The notes under the pieces were generated by a model. It made no database searches. It was not told where the DNA came from and was given only the letters and a program-made list of their open reading frames with translations. A stretch of DNA of 64,000 nucleotides from positions 25,387,001-25,451,000 of the forward strand of contig NC_135119.1 in NCBI RefSeq assembly GCF_050908995.1. Reading direction: 5' to 3'. Both the position numbers and the translations under genes were made by a program. This document shows, one piece after another, positions 1 through 12,247 of this stretch. The stretch is from Andrena cerasifolii (taxonomy: Eukaryota; Arthropoda; Insecta; Hymenoptera; Andrenidae). Position 1 is the first letter of the stretch. Every line of letters begins with the position of its first letter.

Positions 1-888
1 CCCATAGCGTTCTTCTCCCTGACTGCCACGTTCGGATTGCAACTAGTGTCCCTGGAGCAGGCGAAGGTGTTCGCCGTGTTCGTGCTGCCACTGAACTCCT
101 GCTGCAATCCGTTCCTGTACGCTATACTCACGAAACAGTTCAAGAAGGACTGCGTGCTTATATGCAAGGCGATCGAGGAGTCCAGGGTGACTAGGGGGAT
201 CGGCAGGTGCAGGCACAGCTCCAACTTCAGCAACCGGCAGACACCGGTCAACACCAACAGCCTGGTGGACAGGTCGTCCAGGGACAATCAGACGCCCTGC
301 GCCTGCAACTCAAGGCTCCTCGAGTCCGGCCAGTGCTCCGGTTACCGGAGGTGGGGCACCAGGATACTGTGGCCCTGCGCCAAGGACACGAGGCCACGGC
401 ACGCGCGCAGCGACCAGTACGCGTACCAGATCGCGGAGATCCAGCAGAAACAGCACAAGAGGGCCTCCTCTGTCTCCTCCAGCGAGAACTTCTCCTCGTC
501 GAGATCGGACTCCTGGAGGCAGACGCACCACTGCGGTATCCCGCTGAGGCTGCTGGACCCTAAAAGGAGAGCCTCCTCCTGGCTGATCACCAGGAAACCG
601 TCTCAAGACTCCAACCTCAGCTCGTCGAGGAACGACTCCTCGGGCTCGGCTACCACTGCCAGCACCAGCACCTGGAGGATCTCCAGGTCGAGTGCTTCCC
701 TGGAGATCACCGCCAGGAACACGCCCAGACCGGCCAGGTCGAAGCCTAGGCTGACGCGGCAGCTGGCCATCCAGGAGCCAGAGCCGCCAGGATCACCTGG
801 CAGACTGGCCGTCAGGCTCCTCGCGACCATACCTTCCGCAGCTGAGACCAGCGACCAGCAGGACGACGACAATACGCCGCAGAACTAG
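1..888 (+). CDS. rk: Leucine-rich-repeat GPCR, C-terminal exon (probable rickets/LGR2, bursicon receptor); 5' partial
   Basis: The open frame starts at base 1 and runs 295 codons to TAG at 886-888; the rest of the gene lies left of the window. It begins inside transmembrane helix 6 or 7. The helix-7 signature NPFLYAI follows a PLNSCC stretch, then a basic juxtamembrane helix 8 (TKQFKKDC). The remaining 250 or so residues are a Ser/Arg/Pro-rich cytoplasmic tail with no domain I recognise. Within the glycoprotein-hormone/LGR receptor class, vertebrate FSH/LH/TSH receptors and insect LGR1 usually read SCANPFLYAIFT here. The CC and LTKQFKKDC version, with ESRVTRGIGRCRHSS just after, is what I associate with insect rickets, which receives bursicon and drives cuticle tanning through cAMP. 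The subtype is from memory. The tail could also belong to another LGR, so the family call is firmer than the symbol. Confidence 0.65.
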   Translation, partial: PIAFFSLTATFGLQLVSLEQAKVFAVFVLPLNSCCNPFLYAILTKQFKKDCVLICKAIEESRVTRGIGRCRHSSNFSNRQTPVNTNSLVDRSSRDNQTPCACNSRLLESGQCSGYRRWGTRILWPCAKDTRPRHARSDQYAYQIAEIQQKQHKRASSVSSSENFSSSRSDSWRQTHHCGIPLRLLDPKRRASSWLITRKPSQDSNLSSSRNDSSGSATTASTSTWRISRSSASLEITARNTPRPARSKPRLTRQLAIQEPEPPGSPGRLAVRLLATIPSAAETSDQQDDDNTPQN

Positions 889-1856
889 AGACACTGTACC
901 TGCGGAACTCCCAGGGTTCAGGCGGTTAGGGTGGGCCGAGGAGACGGGCCTCGTTGCTCTAGAATGGTGGTTTCAGTATTAAGAGTTCCGAGAGTCGTAG
1001 CTGAGTGTATTAATTTCTCCCAGCGTGATTGTTAATTGCATGTGGATATTTTGAGGGCTGCGGGCGCACCACCTGCGAGTACCAACGAGCAAGGAAGCGT
1101 CAGCCTGTAGATTTAATCGACTTTCGTTGCCGAGAACCGCATCGAGCGCGATGAGGAGGAAAGATTCAGCGAGGTCTCTTCTTTCAACGTCTTCTCCTTT
1201 CATTAATACTGCATTAACCAGTGAGCGACATAGCGCGTGCTTGAGCCATCAGGAGAAAGGCACCATAGCAATTTTTGAATTTTAAAATCTAACTGTTGTT
1301 AGGAACACTTTAGTCCAATTCTCGGAAATGGCTAAGAAATCGTACATCGCGTTCAATCACCCTGTATGAGGGGGCCTCAAAGTCTTAGGGCCTTTAAGGT
1401 CGTAATCCGAGTCTGCCTTTCACACTTGTCCATGGAGAATTCATCTGTTGGCTCAGCAAAGCGTTGAAAGAGGAGGCGCCGCTTTTATTCCTTTTGTACA
1501 ATATTATTTATGCGAGTTTTGGTAGACGCAACGAAGTAACTTCGTAGCTGACCGAAGCGGAAACGAAGGAGATCCACCTACTTTCATCCGCCGTCCGTTA
1601 CATGCGTGTAATCGACCTGGTTGCATCAGCAACGTACAGTCGATAGTATACAATAGTCACACTTTTTAGCTACTGCCATGGGTTTACCACGTTTCTAGGA
1701 CTGGTAGCCTTTAACATGTTGACTGCCTAGATTTACAGAGGCCTGAGAATGCATCGATGTTTTGTACGTGCCCCTTTTAAATAACTGATTAGTCTTCGAC
1801 GCCTATTTCTTCTTTCTCGATCAATATATTTGAAAGTTGCTGTAAATATTGAGTTA
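889..1856. other. Non-coding stretch downstream of the GPCR
   Basis: No exon, RNA gene or repeat can be supported here. Part is probably the 3' UTR of the GPCR, but no poly(A) site was assigned. Confidence 0.5.
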
Positions 1857-2217
1857 GGGGTCGTCCTTAAATTACGTAAGGCTTTTTAGGGGGGGGGGCC
1901 GCGAATTTCTTACGTTTTCTTACAGAAGGGGAGGGGAGTCAGGTAGCGTCTTGCGTAATATTTTTCAACCTAATTTTCAATAAATACAAATTCTATCATT
2001 AATGTTCCAGAAAAGAAGATTTAGTTTAAATTCCACGAAACCGAGTTAAATGAATTATATAAATCTTTAACAGAATTTTAATAACTGAAAAAATTAAATG
2101 TAAAAAATATTACGTAAGGAGGGAGTTCCAATATCAAATCTTACGAATTCTTATACTAGGGGAGGGAGGGAGTACGGAATCACTAAAATTACCCTTACGT
2201 AATTTAAGGACGACCCC
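1857..2217. mobile_element. Short non-autonomous DNA transposon (MITE) with TTA target duplication
   Basis: The ends are perfect inverted repeats of about 25 bp, beginning GGGGTCGTCCTTAAATTACG on the left and mirrored at 2193-2217. Both are flanked by TTA (1854-1856 and 2218-2220). The 361-bp interior has G-rich subterminal tracts and no open frame. A 3-bp TWA duplication is typical of PIF/Harbinger elements; the superfamily is inferred from that alone. Confidence 0.75.
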
Positions 2218-5200
2218 TTACTTGGCTGAGGTGCCCTTAATCTCGGTGCACCCAGAGATTTTACGCTGTTAATATTTTACAATGGCAGTCAATACGTTGG
2301 TTCGATAGCATAATGTAATTTAATGAGGAAGTTACAGGATTCTTTTACACGTCCAAACAAATTAAAAAGGAAAGATTCCTAGCCTGGTCAATTTCTTCGA
2401 GGTCCCTCGCCTTAGAGGGGCCTCGGAGATAGTAACTTTATTAAACTTGTGACGAGGAACTCGACGTTCTGCATAGTTCTCGATTAAACGTAGAGCGAGA
2501 AAGTATTTATTGATAAATTAAAAGGACACACAGTGGTTTCTTTTCTACCGTTTAATGAGAATACTCAGCTCAACAGGAACTCGAAGCGCTTCTTTTGGAA
2601 AGGATCTTTTATTACGAGATCAGTATTCGAGGAGGATCCATTGTATTTAAATTGTTAATAAGTGTATTTTCGCGTTAATATAAGACTGAAGGTTTATACA
2701 ATTCGTCCCTGTAATGTTGGAGTCGAATTTTAGCTGAAACAACCGGGCACAAGTTCAGCGACACTAGTAGTAAACGATTAATTTATTGAACACACTACAG
2801 CCTGTTATTAATTACGGTGGTCGATAAATTCCTGGATGAATAACGTTCCAGAGAAGTTTCAGAACTTCTCGCTAGGCATTTCAATGAATTTACGCAGAAA
2901 GAAATTTACTATCGAAACTGTTGAAAATTCACTACCGAATGTACATTTTACATAAATATACATGACTGCCTTTATATCAACACCACAAAATCAATTCAGA
3001 AAACTGCCAACTATTTAATGTGTTTAAAATGTACTGTTACTAATGATAAGCTACTTAATTAAGACTTAGTAACAGTAGAGGCGAATCACAAGGTTTAACT
3101 CTGTGAATTTATAGACCACCTTAGTATCACGTGATCATTGTTACGTTCATTAATTATCGAGGTGAACGATAAGAAGAATTAGTTACTTGATTATTAGATT
3201 GCAGTTAGTTCGTTCTAGTTTAAAAGCTATTATAAGATCGTTATATGGGGTGGCCTGGTGGCTATTCTCGCTCAGATATCTTCAAATGTATGAAGGCCCT
3301 CGAAATATGTTTTTAACGAAGACTATCTAATTCAATAATCTTTGCTTATAAATTAAAGTGTCTAAGGCATATGAAAGCCATCTTCGCAATCGCAATTAGA
3401 ACATCTTTTACACATGAACTTTGAGGAAAAATAAAGAAACATGATCACCGTAATGTGGTATCATCTGAGCTCTGAAATTTTTCTTTAAAAACAGCTTTCT
3501 GTAACACTCATAGTTTTGGAGATATCCAGATAGCAGCGATGAATAATACTGGACCACCTTGTAGTGTGCAAATGTTTATACACCGTAGAGACGCATAGTA
3601 TTACCATTCACCGACTCCATTCATTGTTGAATTATTATGATTTATTCGCAGCCACCGGTGCTGCGTCCACTTCTTCGATAATTTCGCCCTCTGACGGAGC
3701 GCGTTTCGCGTGTGTCCGGTCCGACGTATTTAATAACGATTTTCTAATAAAACCGCGTATCACGATGTAAAATGGGTCTGTCAGCGTGGCAATTCCGCCG
3801 TTCCCTGTAAGATCGAGCAAGGTATAAGACTGAAAAAAATGGGAGGGAAACTGACTCAGGCTTTTCTCGTTGAAACTTCTTTATTTTTGAAAAATCTGTT
3901 GCATTACAAGGAAGACTTGTCGCGCCTTTAAATGGCGACCAATAATATAATAGTAATAGTAGGAATAATTTAAATACTTATCTAAAATAAATTCAACTTT
4001 GAATAATACGTCCAGCGTGTTCGCGCGGACGCCTACGCCACTGGTCAGAAGTACGAGACCACGTGAATTATTGTTAACGTGATATTCGTGGTAGATGAAA
4101 AATAACAGTTTAGTAATTATTTAAATTAATCGTGATAATTATTCATAAAAACAGTGCTGTTGTTTTTAAAAGAAGCATAAGAGAAGCGATGCGAACGTGT
4201 GTTTAAATTCAAAAGTGATATGCGCGCGCAGACGCGGGAAGTATTCAGTTTTCAAATCGACCCCCCAGCGCCACCTGGTTCCATACTTTTGGCCAGCAGT
4301 GTCTATAAATTCTGAAGTAACGTGAACCTTTTTTTCCAAACTGCACACGCACCCTTTCTCCCACACACACTCTTTCACTCTGTGTCTACTAGTAATTAGT
4401 GAACTGGAGTCAGGTTTCAATACGATGTGATACAACATTAGCGAGACGCAAAATCTGAAAAACTGTCCCTTCTAAATGTCACTCGCAATATAAAACGCAT
4501 TGCTCGAAGGTCCTACAGAATAAAAATCTACGCGTGGCCCTTTTCTAACCATTAAGTACCAACTTCTGCTTCTTAATTAAATAAACCGTTAGCTTGAACA
4601 AGGGTGGATTGCCAAAACTCCAGATGGCGCTGTAGTCGACTTATTCCACTTTCGAATGCAAAATTTAAATCTCTTTCCCCCATGTGGGCGACAGTGTTTC
4701 TTTCCAATTTCTCTAACACAGAACACTCAAACTTTTACTACCTATAGAAAGAAATCTGCGAAATTCTGCCAAATTATAATACGCGAAAATTAAGAATCCG
4801 AGTCGAGATTCGAAGTTAAACTCCCCGCCATCTTGGATTAGGCACAACGGCGCTGTTCAACGAGCCACTAAGTTTCTCCAAAGTTTCTTCCCTGATTTTC
4901 GTATATTTTCCAATCATTCCATCCCTGTTTCTTACGTTCAACGATCGAAGACAGCTTGAAAGTTGGTACTTAACGGGTCAACACAAACTAAGACATTAAA
5001 CGAAGCTGACACATTTTATTCTCGTACACATATTTCCGTTGTTCGCTCTGATTACCCACCCACCCCTCGAGCGACGTTAGCCATTTCTCATCGAGCAGTC
5101 CAACGACCGATAAAAATTTCATTATACATTTGTAGATCGCGCTAATCTTCCCTTTTCCCGCCAATTGACATCGCACAAGGAAACTACTCTTGCCCGAGGA

Positions 5201-5436
5201 CGGTGCACTGCTTTTAGGACGGTCTCAATTTTTGATTCGTTTTTCTCGTGGAGAAAGTCGTGTCGCGAGAGATCGATGATCGGTTAATTAACCTTCCGGT
5301 TCAAAGGCTATCCCCTCAAAGAAGGGGAGACACGATATTCAATCTTTCGCGATCACTCTTAACTCCTACACTTGAACTTGAGGACATATTAATTCTTTAC
5401 AGTGTTTCATGTTCAGCGAGACTCAATGTTGAGACT
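2218..5436. other. Gene-free AT-rich stretch
   Basis: Only short open frames under 100 codons occur, none with recognisable similarity or flanking splice logic. I see no tRNA, tandem repeat or inverted repeat of note. Confidence 0.5.
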
Positions 5437-6130
5437 CGAAAATGCGAAAAATTATTGTCCAAACGCTAAAAAAGATTGGAAAATTAAATGTCAAACTATA
5501 TTTTACAAAATACACTGTTGTAAAGCTCGACACGACACATGTTTTTTCTATTTACAGTTTGTTTATCCATTCATTACTATTCGAGCTAAAAATTATAAAT
5601 AAAAAAAAATTTCATCGCACGTAGTCAATATTTCTTTAAACATAAATTGCGGTAACTTGAGTATATGTTAAGGGATCGTTATGAGACTTAAAACATAACT
5701 TCAGAAAACTCTAGCGAAGCCGTGAAGTGTATGCCCAAAACCCTTATGTTAAAAGAGATAATAATATTAAATTAAAAAGTAATACTGAACGTGTGTCTAA
5801 TAAAAAGTGTCGAAGCAATTTTGAGCTACATACAACTTGCAGCGACAAAGTTTTTCCTTAATACACAAGGAAGATTTTCAAAAATTTCCACACTGATTAA
5901 TAAATAATTGTTAAAGATATGGCAATATAACAGTCAGGAGCTGCGTATAATCCGCTACTTAGCAGTCTTAGCACTCCCTAAGTGCTAACTGAACAAACGG
6001 TAAATAGAAAAAGTGTGTGTCGTGACAAGCTTTACAACGCTATATTTTTCTAAAATACAGTTTAACAACATTTAATTTACCAGTCTCTCGTAGTGTTTGG
6101 ACAATAATTTTTCCCATTTTCGAGCGCATT
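5437..6130. repeat. Imperfect inverted repeat, arms about 140 bp
   Basis: 5437-5572 recurs in reverse complement at about 5989-6130 at roughly 80 % identity by eye. Both arms share the block ATTATTGTCCAAACRCT and a block around CGACACGACACA. The roughly 415-bp loop has no open frame. This looks like a decayed transposon with long terminal inverted repeats. No target duplication was found, so the ends are approximate. Confidence 0.55.
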
Positions 6131-6585
6131 TAGACCCTTTAATTGCTGACTCAACAAATGCTAGGATGTTTCAACCATCAAGTCGCAAAGTCTTTTATCT
6201 GTCCGAGTACAACCAAATTGGCAACAGTCACCTTGATCAGCAAACAGTGTATTAACACATCAAAATTAAACTTCAAAACTTCCAGACTCTTGATTACAAC
6301 GATTTTGTAAATTCTACTATGTACTAATCGAGCCAATCGAATCTTACGATCCTTTCAACTGTCGCTCTCATTATTGTTATGTACTTAAATTGAACTTGGT
6401 CCATGAAACTTCAAACTTTAAACTCCGCCTATTGCTCTTTTATATTGCTCTACTATTAATTTACTTAACAAACAGCAATGTTGTAGAGAATCCCAATGGC
6501 CATTGAGATTACAAGCGAAGATTTACTCTCGAGACTTCCAGCTACAAATTGTATACTTCTGAAAAAATATTCTGTGTATGCGCTA

Positions 6586-6817
6586 TAGTGGCGCACTCAG
6601 AGAGGGAAGCCAAGGGCTCTGGGCACCCCCAAAGAAAAAAGAGATTAATGTAGCCACGACTGAAGTGATGCAAGCGCTTTGTAAAAAGAAACGAGAACTG
6701 GATTTTATTCTTTAAAGAAACTTCTATAATCACCTAATGGATTTTAAATTCGCAGTGAAAATATTTGTATCCCTTCAACTGAACTCCCCCCAAGATTAAA
6801 TCCAGAGTGCACCACTG
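6586..6817. mobile_element. hAT-like MITE, decayed
   Basis: The left end TAGTGGCGCACTC mirrors the right end GAGTGCACCACTG with two mismatches, a CAGTGGYG-type terminus common in hAT elements. No clear 8-bp target duplication remains. Its core (GGCACCCCCAAAGA through TATAATCACCTAA) recurs at about 55970-56075, so it is dispersed in the genome. Confidence 0.5.
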
Positions 6818-8817
6818 ATTCTCTGTGCCATCGCAGACAATTTACACCTAGAAGCTTAGAGTAACATCAATCCCAAAAACCCCAGGCCACAGGAACTCCT
6901 CAACATCCATGCTTCGTTCATAATGTCTGTCGTCCTAGTCGAACCCAGCAGTGTTCGCTCGACCAGCTCTGAGATACAAATGTGTCGATTTGCCATTTAG
7001 GAGAGGAGCGCGCTAAGTGTGAACCCGGAACGATAAAGCCAGTGAAAGGAATGCGCGTGGTCGCGTGGAAGAAGTGAATTCTCGCTGTACACGTGGGAAA
7101 CTTACGGTGACCACGACGGTGTCAACCAAATCCAACTACTTTCAGTGAAATCGGAATACACGCCAGGTAAACATTAAACGGATACATCGGGTAGCACAAG
7201 AGAAGACAAAGCGGAAGTGGTGGTCAGCGTTTTGGTTCCTTCGTGTTGGAACCACGTAAAACTAAATTGAATAACGAGCGTGCGCTCGGACTCTCCACAG
7301 TTCCAATTTCCCCCTCTGAGCGTGTGCTCCGCAGACTTTAAATTAAACGAGCCACTGACTTCATTAGCACTTCATATAATTCCTTCGCTCCGAGGGGAAA
7401 TCGACCCGTGGAGAGTTAAGCAATCGACGAAAGGGCTACGACGCCTGTTATAATTGCCTAGCGACTTGCACGTCCTCCGACAATGCTGACAGTACTCCAG
7501 TAAAATTTATCACACTATCCCTTACGTAGATATACAAGTTTCAGAGAGTTCCAGCCTCACCTTAAGCTTCTATACATAATACAATATATATATATAAACA
7601 AAAGAAAGAAAAAGTGATAAGGAAGAAACCACTCCGTACTACGTCTGTGCCCCTGCTTACCCCGACGAGGCAACAGGGAACAGGGGAGCAATAATAAGTT
7701 AACCTCTAATCCTTTAAACGTCTAAGAAGTGAAGTACAACGGGTGTCGCGATACTATCGGTCGAGACTTGAAAATAAAAGGGGAATTGGACGACACACGC
7801 GAGTTTTAAAACGGTGCACGCGACCCTTGAAAATGCCTTTTGAATCGAACCTGTCGCGATATAAATTTCCTACGCTTCCGCCGTGCGGGGTAAGCACGAA
7901 TTGCTCTTCGTCACCTTCCTTCGTCACTATTATAATCCCCTGAGGTCCCTCCTCTCTTCCGGGACTTTCAAACAACCTCCGCGGTCGAACGCTATAAATC
8001 TAATAATACTTACAAATTTCTTAATACAAGTTTGTCTAAAACAGAAAGAAGAGCCTTAGAAGATATTGCTTTTCAACAGCGCTCTATGTACAATTCCATC
8101 GACAGCGATGAATGACGCTGGACCTCAAAGGATTCCAGTGCTGCGAGTCGCAGCGAAGCCAACTGGCCCAGCACGGTGGGCGAAGCGGCTTCGTAACAGT
8201 CAATTTGATTTTGTTCCGACTACGGTCCCGCGCGGGGCTATCTACCGAGGGATCCCATAAGTAACGTTAAACAGCTTCTTTCATTCTTTTCCAAGGAAAG
8301 TCACCAAGGCCACGAATTGGTACCAACAGAAACCATCGGAGGATCTTTGGCAAATAAGAATTTCTACGCTACGGAGCAATAATCATCACCGAAGGAAGTC
8401 TGCTCTCCGAAACAACTCATGGGATTACAAGATATCGTTCGACGGCTGTCCTTATCGTATACGCTCTTTTATCGACTACTTTAGAATATACGCGTGCCTA
8501 TAATCGTTAGCTTCTTACAAATATACAAAAAAGTCCCGAGTGGAGTTCGGTTTGGTTCGGTCGCCCGGTCGTCGAGGCCCGCGGGACGCGCTTCCGGCCG
8601 CTCGGTGAAACACATGCGGCTCGGATAACGATGAAATTCAATCTGGCAAAGTTCCGCTAAGAACATTCCCTGAGCAGAGAGGAGACCGAGATTGCCGGCG
8701 AAGCATGAGAAAGATCTAACATCCAATGTAACTTTTTGCCGCGCGACTCTGGGATTCTTAAGTCCCGCTACTATTATTCTATCACGTCCGCAGTTAAGAA
8801 TATAATGCAATAACAAG
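6818..8817. other. Gene-free stretch
   Basis: Contains a short TA dinucleotide run near 7585. Open frames stay below 115 codons and none is recognisable. Confidence 0.45.
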
Positions 8818-9079
8818 CAGGGGCGTCCGGAGACTTTTTTCCCAGGGGGTGGGTGGGGCGCAAGTTTGGGATGATGGTAAAGAAAAATATATCCCTCTTG
8901 CTTTTTTTAACCCATTTCATGGTGCCAATTTAATTAAAAATTTAAAATCGAAATTTAAAAATATTCCCTTTTTTTAGTGTAAACTTAATAAAAATCAGTT
9001 TTGAAAAATAAGCGACTTTTTCTCAAAAGCCAGGGGGGACAACTGCCCCTTTTGCTCCCCCCTCTACCGGACGCTCATG
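8818..9079. mobile_element. hAT-like MITE inserted at the edge of a foldback element
   Basis: The ends CAGGGGCGTCCGG and CCGGACGCTCATG are imperfect inverted repeats, followed inward by G-rich and C-rich tracts. The flanking octamers ATAACAAG (8810-8817) and CTAACAGG (9080-9087) match at 6 of 8 positions. They coincide with the TAA-CAAGG border of the neighbouring foldback element, so this hAT element probably landed on that border later. Confidence 0.6.
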
Positions 9080-9083
9080 CTAA

Positions 9084-9517
9084 CAGGGAAGGTCCCGAAC
9101 CCGGAAATTCAAAAAATTCTGAAACTTCGTGAATATGTAGGGGATTTCCGGCTGATTACAACGCCATTTTTGTGTGCTGCCCAAATTCACTCTAGGGGGG
9201 TGTAACTGACCCCTGAAAATCCGGTTATTTTCCGATTTTGTGTTTTAACTCGTGAACTGTGAAATAATTTTCTTTTACCAAATGATAGATCTAATTAAAA
9301 GAAGTAACTTTTGTCTTGAAACTTTTTTTCTATCTCATATAGTTCGCGAGTTACAACACAAAATCGGAAAATAACCTGATTTTCAGGGGTCAATTACACC
9401 CCCTTAGGGTGAATTTGGGCAGAAAACAAAAATTGCGTTGTAATCAGGAGGAAATCTCCTATATATTCACAAAGTTTCAGAATTTTTTGAATTTCTGGGT
9501 TCGAGATCTTCCCTTGT
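9084..9517. mobile_element. Palindromic foldback MITE, copy 1
   Basis: An element of about 434 bp made almost wholly of two inverted arms of about 180-200 bp. The terminus is C(A)AGGGAAGGTCCCGAACC and its mirror, and TAA flanks both sides. Other copies lie at 10443-10861, 21851-22173 and, as one arm only, 53089-53264. It has no coding capacity and would fold into a long hairpin as RNA. Confidence 0.75.
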
Positions 9518-10442
9518 AAGATTACAACGCTATTTGTGATGAGAATTACTCATTTAAAGCCAGTGATCTCTCACGATATTGATACTTTAGTTTCTGCAAC
9601 AAGAAACCTTCTAATACGTTAGGACTACCCCATGCTTCGCCTTGCATCGAAACAGTCCGCAGAGCTAGCACGCTCCTCAAAACGTATACGCGAGAATCCA
9701 CCCGGAGGTTTCAAGGTCCCTGGGTTTCAAACGTCCCGCGAAGGAGACAGAAGCGCTCGAACCGCGAAACTGGAGGGGGATACCTCGATGTAGGGGCGTC
9801 GAGTTTGTGCCCAGCATGTACAATGACCGAAGCCTAGACAGAGTCGATGGGAAAAGAAGAAAGAAGGGGGGTCGTAAAGGGGTTACGATCTAAGGATTAT
9901 CACTAGCGTCGTCGTGGAAGAAAGAGAACAGAGAAACGGAAAGCCTTGGTGCGTTAGAATTTCATTTTCGCCAATGAAGAATAATGTATTGGGGGTCTGA
10001 CGCAGGAATCGGCGATCGTGGATAAATGTCTTGCGATTGGAGTGCAGTAATACTCGGTATAAATGGAAGAGATTCATCGGAAGCGTTTGCTGATGACTGC
10101 TTGAAACTTAGGCCGAGTCATGGAAGAACTGGAAGGGTGGTCTTTCGAAGGGGTTCAGGAGTAGCTTGTACTGGCCTTTAAGATGAGAATAAATAGGAAT
10201 GATAAATTAAGCTACTACTCCAGGGAACAGATTGCTGTTAAATTTGAAGTTGCGAGGTGAATGATATAAAGTACTTGGAAGGCCCGAGAGAGGGCAAGAG
10301 TGACCAGTAGACAACTTACCGTATTGTTTCAATACTTTAGAGAGACATAACGCTACAACAGTTATAGCCAATGAAGAACATGATGAGCAGAGAATTGAGA
10401 TTCATTTAATTTAGAGAGACATTACATGATAGAGGGTAGAAA
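9518..10442. other. Gene-free stretch
   Basis: No supported gene or repeat between two copies of the same foldback element. Confidence 0.45.
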
Positions 10443-10861
10443 CAAGGGTAGATCCCGAACCCGAAAATTCAAAAAATTCTGAAACTTTGTGAATACGTAG
10501 GGAATTTCCTTGATTACAACACAATTTTTGTTTGCTGCCCAAATTCACTCGAAGGGGCTGAAATTAACCCCTGAAACTTCGGCTACTTTCCGATTTTGTG
10601 TTATAACTCGCGAACTGTAAAATAATTTTTTCTTATCCAATTGAAAGAAGTAACTTTTGTCTTGAAACTTTTTTCTATCTCTTATAGTTTACGAGGTACA
10701 ACGCACAATCGGAAAATAGCCGAATTTTCAGGAGTTAATTTCACCCCCTTGGAGTGAATTTGAACAGCAAACAAAAATTGCGTAGTAATCAGGAGGAAAT
10801 CCCCTACATATTCACAAAGTTTCAGAATTTTTTTAATTTTCCGGTTCCGGATGTTCCCTTG
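10443..10861. mobile_element. Palindromic foldback MITE, copy 2
   Basis: Same family as 9084-9517, with left end CAAGGGTAGATCCCGAACC and right end GGATGTTCCCTTG. The right flank is TAA and the left flank is AAA, so the duplication is nearly kept. The arms pair over about 180 bp. It lies in the same orientation as copy 1. Confidence 0.75.
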
Positions 10862-12247
10862 TAAGAGCCCGAAGAAGAGATTAAAAGGGACACAGAGCAA
10901 CTTTTCATTTTGTGTCGAAGCAGAAACAGATGTTTCAGAGGGAATATTCGAGCAAGGAAGTTCATCGCCCAGCCCTGAGCCAACGTATTGTCATGACTGA
11001 AGAATTTTGGCAAGCTTATAAACGGATAAATCTAGTTACCTACGTCAGACATTGCTTGCTGGTATATTGGACGAACCCTGATTTGTCGGAGAGAATGAAA
11101 ATTTGGCAAAATGGGAGCACACCGGGGCACCAGAAACACCCTACGTGATAGTAGCCGAGTAGAACATGATTCGTAGAAATCGACTTCATTTTTAGCTGGC
11201 CTTCTTATTTGTCCCTGTCTACTTAACTAATGATCATCCATATTGTGCTACTACTGTCGCATCATTTATTTGGTTCGATATGTCCACCCTCTCATCTACT
11301 CTGGCATCATACAATCTCTTATCAACATAGACTCCTCGCAATATTCTTCTATAATACACAAATATACAATTTGTAAGGGCAACAGCTGCGCCCTCTGCAT
11401 TTGAAAAGCTCCTAGCTTTCACCGAGCTGTGCTTCTCGGCGCAGCTGTTCACGGACACCTTACGTGGATGATAACCATCGCTATATTACAAGACATACAA
11501 GATTCGCTAACTATACACGTCGCCAGGAACCTACCAGAATTGACCAGTTTGTTTCAGAAACGATTCTTTCAACAGCATTTAGGACATATGGAAGAACAGA
11601 AGGACCTGCCTGGCCCAATGGGACCTGAACATCCTTCGTTCAAAATTCAGCCCACTGAGAAACGAGCTTCTAACTCTGCTTGAGCTCTGCGATCAGGAAG
11701 ACGAAGAACACTTCCTGGAATATTTCATCACACATCGCAGGACACCTGGAAGAATGGCAAACAGAGCGATCAACCTCTCCGACTATTAGACTCATCGAAA
11801 AATTCTATACTTTCATTTCTCTAAACTTTCTTCGGCGCACAATACAGTACTAATCCCACGAACACTCCACAGCCCCCCCAAGACTCACGGGCCAACTCTG
11901 CTAGCATCCTGGGCCACCGATCGGCCGATCCTGAACCACGGGCCAACCAGCTCCCGCGGATGTTCTACCCGGCTACGACATTGTCTCTCTATACACGCGT
12001 CTCTGCACGTGTATGCATGTACACTACCCGACCTTATCTAAGATCGCTAAACGATCGATCGTTTTCTTTACCAACGCGGGGGGAGGGGGGACGAGCCGTT
12101 AAGTGCGCGTCGCGGCTTCGACCGACCGATGAATCCGCAAGTGTGTTAGCTGTTTTTTTTTTTTTTCTTTCTCTTTTTTCTTTAAGTAAAGGAATAATTG
12201 AACGATGCGCCATTTTTACGTGACTAGCGGTGACGTGATAGGCGTCA
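10862..12247. other. Stretch without a supported gene, downstream of Stim
   Basis: Several frames of 60-85 codons occur on both strands (for example 10912-11148 and 11429-11683 on +, 11234-11458 on -). None shows a recognisable motif or splice support. A decayed gene or transposase cannot be excluded. Poly-T/CT tracts lie near 12150-12185. Confidence 0.4.
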
